Below, piece by piece: positions 1 through 6,751 of a DNA stretch of 9,127 bases. The position numbers and the translations under genes were made by a program. The stretch comes from a bacterium. Its GTDB lineage: Bacteria > Nitrospinota_A > UBA7883 > JACRGQ01. Where the stretch lies: contig JAKAGL010000075.1 in NCBI GenBank assembly GCA_021815535.1, positions 1 to 9,127 of the forward strand. Reading direction: 5' to 3'. The stretch's first letter is position 1, and each line of letters begins with the position of its first letter. The notes under the pieces were generated by a model, which was given only the letters and a program-made list of their open reading frames with translations, made no database searches and was not told where the DNA came from.

Positions 1-495
1 GCGGCACCGACCGGATAGCTGAAGTAGCGGCGGGCAGCGATGCCGATATCATCGTCAACATCCAGGGGGACGAGCCGATGATTGATACCGTATCGGTCGA
101 CCGCGCCGTGCAGGCGTTGCTGGACGATTCCGCCCTGAATGTCGCCACGCTTGCGGTGCCGATAACGCATGATGATGAATTCAACAACCCCAACGCGGTC
201 AAAGTGGTGATGGACTACCGGGGAAACGCCCTCTATTTCTCGCGCGCCCCCATCCCGTATAACCGGGGAAAGCTGGAAAAAATATCCCGTCACAAACATT
301 TAGGTTTGTATGTCTATCGCAGGGCGTTTTTGCTAAAATTCTCCCTGATGGAACCGGGGATTCTGGAACAGGCTGAACAACTGGAACAGCTCCGTATTCT
401 CCAAAATGGGGTAAACATCCGGGTGATCGTAACCGGTAAGGATAGTATTGGCATTGACACACCCGAGGATCTCGAACGGGCGGAGGGGTTGACGC

Positions 496-503
<8 letters not shown>
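1..503 (+). CDS. kdsB: KdsB, 3-deoxy-manno-octulosonate cytidylyltransferase (5' end outside window)
   Basis: This is the C-terminal part of CMP-KDO synthetase, the cytoplasmic enzyme that activates KDO with CTP to give CMP-KDO for lipopolysaccharide inner-core assembly. The reading frame is open from base 3 (first full codon) to TAA at 501-503, about 166 residues; the family is usually about 250, so roughly the first third lies upstream. What is seen: GTDRIAEV at the very start, then IVNIQGDEP, the nucleotide-sugar-transferase acidic motif of KdsB; NPNAVKVV; ALYFSRAPIPYNR; HLGLYVYRR; LEQAEQLEQLRIL; and the C-terminal GIDTPEDLERAE. All are recognisable blocks of the KdsB family in the right order. 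The last 8 bp overlap the start of pyrG, so the two are probably translated together. The internal ATG at 78 lies within the conserved GDEPM block and is not the real start. The enzyme looks intact as far as it is visible. Confidence 0.96.
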
Positions 504-2090
<1,587 letters not shown>

Positions 2091-2094
<4 letters not shown>

Positions 2095-2927
2095 CGCATC
2101 ACGCGCAACGCGTAGTGGAAGCGCGCGGGGTGCGCATCGGCAACCCCCTGCCGTTCACCCTCATAGCCGGACCCTGTGTGATTGAGGATGAAACAAGCGC
2201 CCTTTACGCGGCGGAACTGCTGAAAAAGATCACCGCTGAATTGGGGATCGGCCTCGTTTACAAATCAAGTTTCGACAAGGCGAACCGCTCCTCCATCAAA
2301 TCGTTTCGCGGCATCGGCATGAAAGAGGGGTTGCGGATACTCAACAAAGTGCGCGAAACGTTCGATCTTCCGGTGATATCGGACGTGCATACGCAAGAAG
2401 AGATACCCGAGGCGGGGGCGGTGCTGGATTTCATCCAGATACCGGCGTTCCTCTGCCGCCAGACCGACCTGCTGGTGGCCGCCGCCAAAACCGGCAAGGC
2501 GGTGAACGTGAAAAAAGGGCAGTTCATGGCCCCGTGGGACATGGCGAAAGCGGCCGAAAAGATGACCGAAAGCGGCAATGGCCAGATCATGTTAACCGAG
2601 CGCGGAACCACCTTTGGCTACAACAACCTCGTAAACGATTTTCGCGGGTTGCAGATCATGGCGCAATTCGGTTTTCCGGTGGTGTACGACGCCACTCACA
2701 GCGTACAGTTGCCGAGCGCCAAGGGGGAAAGCTCCGGCGGTGAACGGAAGTTCGTGCCGGCCCTGAGCCGTGCGGCCGTTGCGGTGGGAGTCGCCGCCGT
2801 TTTTATGGAAGTCCACCCCAATCCGGATACCGCGCCGTGCGACGGCCCGAATATGCTTTTCATGAAAGACCTGCCGGAGTTGCTCAAAGACCTTCAGGTG
2901 ATTGACCGGCTGGTAAAGCGCCTGTAA
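2091..2927 (+). CDS. kdsA: KdsA, 3-deoxy-8-phosphooctulonate synthase
   Basis: Condenses phosphoenolpyruvate with arabinose-5-phosphate to KDO-8-phosphate, a committed step to KDO for lipopolysaccharide; cytoplasmic TIM-barrel enzyme. 278 residues, normal length. Recognisable blocks: LIAGPCVIE (24-32), YKSSFDKANRSS (57-68), PVISDVH (94-100), IQIPAFLCRQTDL (116-128), NVKKGQFMAPWDM (139-151), TERGTTFGYNNLV (169-181), DATHSVQ (200-206) and CDGPN (250-254). Cys29, His203, Glu240 and Asp251 have exactly the spacing of the four metal ligands known in the Aquifex aeolicus enzyme (Cys11, His185, Glu222, Asp233), which suggests the metal-dependent class. The CDGP sequence around Asp251 is however more typical of metal-independent members. 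The GTG start overlaps the pyrG stop (GTGA, 4 bp) and has no strong ribosome binding site of its own, so translation is probably coupled to pyrG. It is the last gene of the operon seen here. Confidence 0.97.
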
Positions 2928-2929
2928 TA

Positions 2930-2947
2930 CGCTGGCCGAAGGCCGCG
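2930..2947 (+). terminator. Possible weak terminator hairpin after kdsA
   Basis: Three bases after the kdsA stop, CGC-T-GGCC pairs with GGCC-GCG around a GAA loop, giving seven pairs with one bulged T. It is followed by an AT-rich stretch (2951-2960) but not a clean T run, so it is only a candidate for ending the kdsB-pyrG-kdsA transcript. Confidence 0.35.
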
Positions 2948-2968
2948 CGGAATTTCATTAAAAAAGTA

Positions 2969-2996
2969 ATGACAGTGCAATAATTCCTGTTACAAT
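2969..2996 (+). promoter_or_regulatory. Candidate sigma70-type promoter for the tRNA-Pro gene
   Basis: ATGACA at 2969-2974 (5 of 6 against TTGACA), a 16-bp spacer, and TACAAT at 2991-2996 (5 of 6 against TATAAT). Transcription would begin near 3003, about 45 bases before the mature tRNA end, a normal leader for a tRNA precursor. This is consensus matching by eye only. Confidence 0.5.
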
Positions 2997-3048
2997 TACC
3001 AGTCTACCGCCGCCTTCTTTGGTGAATACTGGGGAATGCGGATGATGT

Positions 3049-3125
3049 CGGGACGTGGCTCAGCCTGGTAGAGTACACGCTTGGGGTGCGTGGGGTCGTG
3101 GGTTCAAATCCCGCCGTCCCGACCA
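3049..3125 (+). tRNA. tRNA-Pro (anticodon GGG)
   Basis: A full cloverleaf can be drawn. The acceptor stem CGGGACG (3049-3055) pairs with CGTCCCG (3115-3121). The D stem is GCTC/GAGT. The anticodon stem CACGC/GCGTG (3076-3080/3088-3092) encloses TTGGGGT, with anticodon GGG at 3083-3085. The variable region is five bases, and the T stem GTGGG/CCCGC encloses TTCAAAT. The discriminator base is A3122 and CCA is encoded at 3123-3125. The C1-G72 first pair and overall sequence fit bacterial proline tRNAs; GGG reads CCC and CCU codons. It stands alone between the kdsA operon and nadA and probably has its own promoter. All stems pair, with only G-U wobbles in the D and T stems, so it looks functional. 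Confidence 0.97.
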
Positions 3126-3402
3126 TTTAACGGATTGCTTTTATTTTCCGCCACTACCAGCCCGCCTCATTTTTCCATATCCAATCCGGTTTCGGATATT
3201 TGAAGACTATCGAGTTCAGACGCTGAAGACTCAGATCGCCCGCATTTAAGTTATTGGTGAAATTCAGAGTTATTGTTGCCCATTTAGGCGATTAATTGAA
3301 CAATCAGGAAATAGCCGCAGAACATTCGTATTCTCAATATTCCCATGCCAAGATTTTAAAAACCGGGTTGAATTGCGCTGGTTGATGTGACACATTGTGC
3401 CT
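3126..3402. other. Non-coding gap between tRNA-Pro and nadA
   Basis: I see no credible gene here; a reading frame that begins inside the tRNA runs into it but is an artefact. The first part is T-rich (3137-3147, 3170-3174). A small hairpin ATCCG-GTTT-CGGAT lies at 3184-3197 and could help end the tRNA transcript, though no T run follows. TGAAGACT occurs twice (3201-3208 and 3224-3231), 23 bp apart, which is about two helical turns. No convincing -35/-10 pair for nadA was found by eye, although the gene must be expressed from somewhere in this gap or by read-through from the tRNA. Confidence 0.5.
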
Positions 3403-4320
3403 ATGCAAAAACATAAAGACATCTTTGATGAAATTTGCCGCCTGCGCAAAGAGCGCAACGCCATCATCCTGGCCCACAACTACCAGCGCGATGAAGTGCA
3501 GGAGATCGCCGACCACTGCGGCGATTCGCTGGCGCTGAGCCGGATCGCGGCGGACAGCACGGCGGAGGTCATCGTCTTCGCCGGGGTTCATTTCATGGCG
3601 GAAAGCGCCGCCATCCTTGCCCCCCAAAAAACCGTTCTGCTGCCGAACCCGGATGCCGGCTGCCCGATGGCTGACATGATCACCGCCGAAACGTTGCGCG
3701 AAAAAAAGAAAGAGCTGAATGGCATGCCGATCGTCTGCTACGTCAACACCTCGGCCGAGGTAAAGGCGGAATCTGATATTTGCTGTACCTCCGCCAACGC
3801 CGTGAAGGTGGTGGAAAGCCTTCCGCAGGACGAGGTGTACATGATCCCGGATATGAACCTCTCCCGCTATGTGGCAAGCAAGACGAGGAAGAAACTTTTG
3901 TATTGGAAGGGTTTTTGTCCCACGCATCAACTGTTGACCGCCCAGGAAGTGGTGGATTTCAAAAACCGCTACCCCGGCGCGCCGTTTGTGGCGCATCCCG
4001 AGTGCCCGCCGGAGGTGTTGGCGCTGGCCGATGCCATCCGCAGCACCAGCGGCATGTATGATTATGCGAAGAAAAGCGATGCCCGGACCATTCTGGTCGG
4101 CACCGAAATGGGGATCATGTACCGGCTTGGGAAGGAGAACCCCGGCAAGGAGTTCATCCTCGTTTCAAAGAATCTCATCTGTCCTAATATGAAGATCACC
4201 ACCATCGAAGATGTCCGCGATTCGTTGCGGGACATGAAGAACGTTATCAAGGTTGAGGAACCGGTTCTTTCAAAAGCCCGCCGGGCGTTGGAGAGAATGC
4301 TGGCCGTCCCGAGGGATTGA
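3403..4320 (+). CDS. nadA: NadA, quinolinate synthase (4Fe-4S)
   Basis: Condenses iminoaspartate (from NadB) with dihydroxyacetone phosphate to quinolinate in de novo NAD synthesis; cytoplasmic, oxygen-sensitive [4Fe-4S] enzyme. 305 residues from ATG 3403, matching the compact NadA type (Thermotoga about 298). Seen: AIILAHNYQRDEVQEIADHCGDS near the N-terminus; FAGVHFMAESA; then the three cluster cysteines in PDAGCPMADM, KGFCPTHQ and NLICPNMK (residues 87, 172 and 260). Their spacings (85 and 88) agree with the known triad. HPECPPEV and GTEMGI are also present. A GTG two codons upstream (3397) is an alternative start; neither has a clear Shine-Dalgarno sequence, and ATG was preferred for codon type. 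nadB and nadC are not in the window, so this is a lone nadA. It converges on ksgA with 12 bp between the stops. Confidence 0.96.
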   Translation: MQKHKDIFDEICRLRKERNAIILAHNYQRDEVQEIADHCGDSLALSRIAADSTAEVIVFAGVHFMAESAAILAPQKTVLLPNPDAGCPMADMITAETLREKKKELNGMPIVCYVNTSAEVKAESDICCTSANAVKVVESLPQDEVYMIPDMNLSRYVASKTRKKLLYWKGFCPTHQLLTAQEVVDFKNRYPGAPFVAHPECPPEVLALADAIRSTSGMYDYAKKSDARTILVGTEMGIMYRLGKENPGKEFILVSKNLICPNMKITTIEDVRDSLRDMKNVIKVEEPVLSKARRALERMLAVPRD

Positions 4321-4332
4321 CCCCGGATTGTT

Positions 4333-5139
4333 TTATTCAGCCGTGATGTCGGCCTTTTGCAGATGCTCCGCCAGAATGGCGAAAACGGCCATCGGGGTTT
4401 CCTCGGCCCGCGCGTTGGGCCCCAGGTTCGCCGCCGCCATCGCCTTCTCCATCGATTCGGCGGTATAAACCCCTTTCAGGTTGTTGCGCAAGGTGCGGCG
4501 TTTCTGGGCGAACGCCGCTTTCACCAATGTAAACAGCCGGGTTTCATCCACAGCCACCGGGGGGGCGCTCAACGGCGTAAAACGGAGTACGGCGGAGTCA
4601 ACTTTAGGAGGCGGACGGAATGCCTCCGGTTTTACAATGATCAGTTCTTCCATGGCCCAGTGGTAGGCGCTGAATACCGAGAGCGAACCATAACTGCGGT
4701 TCCCCGGTGCCGAGGATATCCTTCGGGCCACTTCTTTTTGGAACATGAGCACCATGCGTGTGATGTTCCGCTTATGGGTGATGAGATGTTTGAAGATAGG
4801 AACCGACGCATAGTAGGGGAGGTTGCTCACCACAATGAGCGGCCCTTCCAGTGCGCTGAAATCGACATCTTCGGCTTTTTCCCGCAACATAGTTGCCCTG
4901 CCGTGATGAAGCATCAGTTGGAACGACAGTTCCCGATCCGGTTCAACCAGGGTCAGGCGCGGTGTGGCGGATGCCAACAGGCCGGTGAGCGCACCCTGTC
5001 CGGGGCCGATTTCAACCACATGGTCGCCGGGATGAATTTCAGCCGCGTCGACGATCGTGGAACAAATGGAACGGTCCGCCAAAAAATGCTGGCCCATTTT
5101 CGGTTTGTTGCCCCACGCAGCTGTTTTTTTCATCGCCAT
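4333..5139 (-). CDS. ksgA: KsgA/RsmA, 16S rRNA dimethyladenosine transferase
   Basis: Dimethylates two adjacent adenines (A1518 and A1519, E. coli numbering) in the 3' terminal hairpin of 16S rRNA with S-adenosylmethionine, a late 30S maturation step. From the start chosen it has 268 residues (E. coli 273). Seen: KMGQHFL (15-20, the family's GQNFL with His in place of Asn), the SAM-binding VEIGPGQGALT (42-52), LVEPDREL, the catalytic NLPY (106-109), and the FQKEVARRI and SYGSLSVF blocks. The C-terminal helical domain has FRPPPKVDSAVLRF and FAQKRRTLRNNLKG. The start is uncertain: ATG at 5139, 5133 and 5163 and TTG at 5175 are all in frame, and none has a good ribosome binding site. 5139 gives a short basic N-terminus like other members. 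Antisense open frames across this gene are shadows. Confidence 0.96.
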   Translation of the reverse strand: MAMKKTAAWGNKPKMGQHFLADRSICSTIVDAAEIHPGDHVVEIGPGQGALTGLLASATPRLTLVEPDRELSFQLMLHHGRATMLREKAEDVDFSALEGPLIVVSNLPYYASVPIFKHLITHKRNITRMVLMFQKEVARRISSAPGNRSYGSLSVFSAYHWAMEELIIVKPEAFRPPPKVDSAVLRFTPLSAPPVAVDETRLFTLVKAAFAQKRRTLRNNLKGVYTAESMEKAMAAANLGPNARAEETPMAVFAILAEHLQKADITAE

Positions 5140-5217
5140 AGTATGCGGGAATGAGGTGGGCATTATCAACGCCAATCACTCAAATAAACAATGCAGATCG
5201 TGTAAAACGGCCTATAG

Positions 5218-5237
5218 AATCATACAGCCGTATGATT
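5218..5237. repeat. Perfect inverted repeat (8-bp arms) upstream of ksgA
   Basis: AATCATAC and GTATGATT are exact reverse complements around a 4-base centre AGCC. The 20-bp length and dyad symmetry suit a dimeric regulator's operator; it could instead be an RNA hairpin in the ksgA leader. It lies about 80 bases upstream of the chosen ksgA start and about 300 upstream of the peptidase gene. I do not recognise it as a known regulator's site. Confidence 0.6.
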
Positions 5238-5305
5238 ATTTGACTGTTGTATCGTTGGGTTGCTTGGGCCGGTCGAAATTCGATATTCGTGTATTTCTCC
5301 ATAGT

Positions 5306-5333
5306 ATTGTAAAATAAAGGCTGTAGAGGTAAA
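5306..5333 (-). promoter_or_regulatory. Possible promoter for ksgA
   Basis: Read on the minus strand: TTTACC (5333-5328), a 16-bp spacer, then TACAAT (5311-5306, 5 of 6 against TATAAT). The leader would be long, about 160 bases, and would contain the 5218-5237 dyad. The -35 match is only 4 of 6. Confidence 0.3.
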
Positions 5334-5533
5334 TCTTTTTCATAAGCTGTGGTTAAAGTTATTTTGGGGGTCAGCGGTATGCAGTTTGCATTTGACCTCT
5401 CCATGACGGAAGGACAATAGCATTGAAATATCAGTTGATTTTCAAGCAGGGTGCATGTTAAACTTCCCGGAACATTCTGGTGGGAAATGCAGAGCGCCGC
5501 ATAAAACGGCGTTGACTTTGTAGGGAGAGGATT

Positions 5534-6472
5534 GTGAAGGATTTTTCAGCTTTCTGGAAAAGGTTCTTTGCTGAGAAATATACGGTCATCTTGATGGCCG
5601 ATCTCGCCGGCAAGATGAAGCGTTTATCCATTCCGAAAAATCTTGTAAAAATTGGTTTCGGCGCACTGGGCATTGCATTTCTCGGTTTCCTCTACATTTC
5701 CTACAGCATGTTTTCCATGAACCTCCATCTGGATGAGATCAACCAGCTTCGGGAAACGGCGGTAACCCAGAAACAGGAAATTCAGCGGTTCGCAATGCGG
5801 GTTGAGGAGTTTGAAAGCCAAATGGCCCGCCTCGAGAAGTTTGATAAAAAGCTTCGTATCATTACCGCGCTTGAAAACAGCGACAGCCGCGGCGCGAACT
5901 TCGGTGTTGGCGGTCCCAGCAATCCTGAAGACTTCAGCGCGGCAGGTGAAAAGTACTCGCAAGGTTTGTTGAACCAGCTTGACGAAGATCTGCACCACCT
6001 TACCGGGCGCGCCAAAGGCCAAGAAGTGAGTTTTCACGAACTGGATGCATTCTTCAAGGATCAATCTTCGTTGCTGACCTCCACCCCTTCCGTTTGGCCG
6101 ACCAAAGGATGGGTCACCAGCGGCTTTGGCTACCGCGTTTCACCCTTTACCGGAATGCGTGAAATTCATGAAGGGTTGGATATTGCCACCAGCATGGATG
6201 CCCCTGTCATAGCCCCCGCAAACGGCGTGGTGATCAACGTTGCTCAGGATAACGGCTATGGCAATCTTCTGGAGATCGACCACGGCTACGGTATCGTCAC
6301 GCGTTATGGGCACAACGACAAGATCTTGGTGAAACGGGGTGACCGTGTAAAGCGTGGCCAGGTGATCGCCCGCGTCGGCAGCACCGGACGCAGTACTGGG
6401 CCACACTGCCACTATGAAGTGCAGTTGCATGGCGTGCCGGTAAACCCATACCGCTATATCCTGACCGATTGA
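5534..6472 (+). CDS. Membrane-anchored M23 (LytM-type) metallopeptidase
   Basis: A putative peptidoglycan peptide hydrolase, 312 residues. The first ~35 residues are a basic segment (KYTVILMADLAGKMKRLSIPK) of the kind seen at the N-terminus of envelope M23 proteins. One transmembrane helix spans about 38-58, and a coiled-coil-like stretch follows at about 64-115. A linker comes next, with the LytM/M23 domain at about 188-310. Zinc-site and catalytic residues are all present: His212 and Asp216 in HEGLD, His260 in YGH, and His291 and His293 in GPHCHYEV, so it should be an active enzyme rather than a degenerate activator. The topology implied is a cytoplasmic N-terminus with the peptidase in the periplasm. 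The GTG start is supported by AGGGAGAGG at 5522-5530. Its exact cell-wall substrate cannot be read from the sequence. It lies upstream of a polysaccharide exporter gene, separated by a hairpin and a promoter-like sequence. Confidence 0.93.
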   Translation: MKDFSAFWKRFFAEKYTVILMADLAGKMKRLSIPKNLVKIGFGALGIAFLGFLYISYSMFSMNLHLDEINQLRETAVTQKQEIQRFAMRVEEFESQMARLEKFDKKLRIITALENSDSRGANFGVGGPSNPEDFSAAGEKYSQGLLNQLDEDLHHLTGRAKGQEVSFHELDAFFKDQSSLLTSTPSVWPTKGWVTSGFGYRVSPFTGMREIHEGLDIATSMDAPVIAPANGVVINVAQDNGYGNLLEIDHGYGIVTRYGHNDKILVKRGDRVKRGQVIARVGSTGRSTGPHCHYEVQLHGVPVNPYRYILTD

Positions 6473-6478
6473 TTCTTT

Positions 6479-6500
6479 GCCCTGTATTTTCCTATAGGGC
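6479..6500 (+). terminator. Hairpin after the M23 gene, possible terminator
   Basis: GCCCTGTA (6479-6486) pairs with TATAGGGC (6493-6500), eight pairs including one G-U, around a TTTTCC loop, six bases after the peptidase stop. The following bases (GGTTTAAAGGTTT) have only short T runs, so it may be a weak terminator or an mRNA-stabilising 3' hairpin. Confidence 0.45.
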
Positions 6501-6543
6501 GGTTTAAAGGTTTCGCGCATTCCTGCCCCCTTTTATCGAAACG

Positions 6544-6622
6544 GCCTTTTCCCTTTCTTTGTAGGCGCTTCCGTTTTCATTGAATGGTGAGGGGGACAGT
6601 AACGGATGGGTGGCGGAAAGGC
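6544..6622 (+). other. Potential long stem-loop between the M23 and export genes
   Basis: The outer arms GCCTTTTCC (6544-6552) and GGAAAGGC (6615-6622) pair over eight positions with one bulged T. The inner arms TCCGTT (6570-6575) and AACGGA (6601-6606) pair over six. The nested order allows a single two-stage hairpin with a purine-rich loop (GGTGAGGGGGACAG). It lies upstream of the candidate promoter at 6666-6695, so it would be in the 3' region of the peptidase transcript or in a read-through transcript. Pairings were found by eye and could be chance. Confidence 0.3.
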
Positions 6623-6665
6623 ATTATTACCGAATATCTACGGACTTCCGGACGAAATTCAAATA

Positions 6666-6695
6666 TTTACTTTAAACAAAGGATGGATATAGAAT
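6666..6695 (+). promoter_or_regulatory. Candidate promoter for the polysaccharide export gene
   Basis: TTTACT at 6666-6671 (4 of 6 against TTGACA) is followed after 18 bp by TAGAAT at 6690-6695 (5 of 6), or after 16 bp by TATAGA at 6688-6693. The surrounding sequence is AT-rich. Transcription would start near 6702, about 50 bases before the ATG at 6752. Confidence 0.4.
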
Positions 6696-6751
6696 ACGTC
6701 GTTTAAGGAAGCTTTTTGCAGCGTGAAGAACGTATAAAGGGATACCAAGAT

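Larger units (their letters stand above)
5140..5533. other. Divergent intergenic region between ksgA and the M23 peptidase gene
   Basis: About 370-390 bp between divergent starts, depending on the ksgA start. It is clearly more AT-rich than the flanking genes and has no persuasive gene. It holds the dyad at 5218-5237, a possible minus-strand promoter at 5306-5333, an inverted pair TTGAAA/TTTCAA (5423-5428 and 5440-5445), and a hairpin CGCCG-N7-CGGCG at 5495-5511, eleven bases before the ribosome binding site of the peptidase gene. TTGACC at 5392-5397 followed by GACAAT at 5413-5418 is a poor promoter match (15-bp spacer) for the plus strand. Confidence 0.5.

Noticed and set aside
3055..3249. 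64-codon open frame starting MAQPGRVHAWG
   Set aside because: Its first half is a translation of the tRNA-Pro gene, a well-known annotation artefact; the cloverleaf is complete and the rest has no protein-like features.
3334..3996. 220-codon minus-strand open frame across nadA
   Set aside because: Shadow of nadA in a GC-rich coding region; nadA carries all three cluster cysteines in the other strand.
4357..5154. 265-codon plus-strand open frame
   Set aside because: It is the exact antisense of ksgA, whose conserved motifs (GPGQG, NLPY) are unmistakable; the antisense product is rich in H, R, C and F without recognisable structure.
5349..5420. 23-codon GTG-initiated small frame ending MTEGQ-stop in the intergenic region
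   Set aside because: No ribosome binding site close to the GTG and no signs of coding; short frames of this size are expected by chance.
6611..6630. Possible sigma54 (-24/-12) promoter starting TGGCGG
   Set aside because: The -12 GC element is not at the required spacing.
6590..6640. Resemblance to a cyclic-di-GMP (GEMM) riboswitch, suggested by the ATTACCGA stretch and the exopolysaccharide context
   Set aside because: The characteristic GCAAAG/GCACAG cores and the paired layout of the aptamer are missing.
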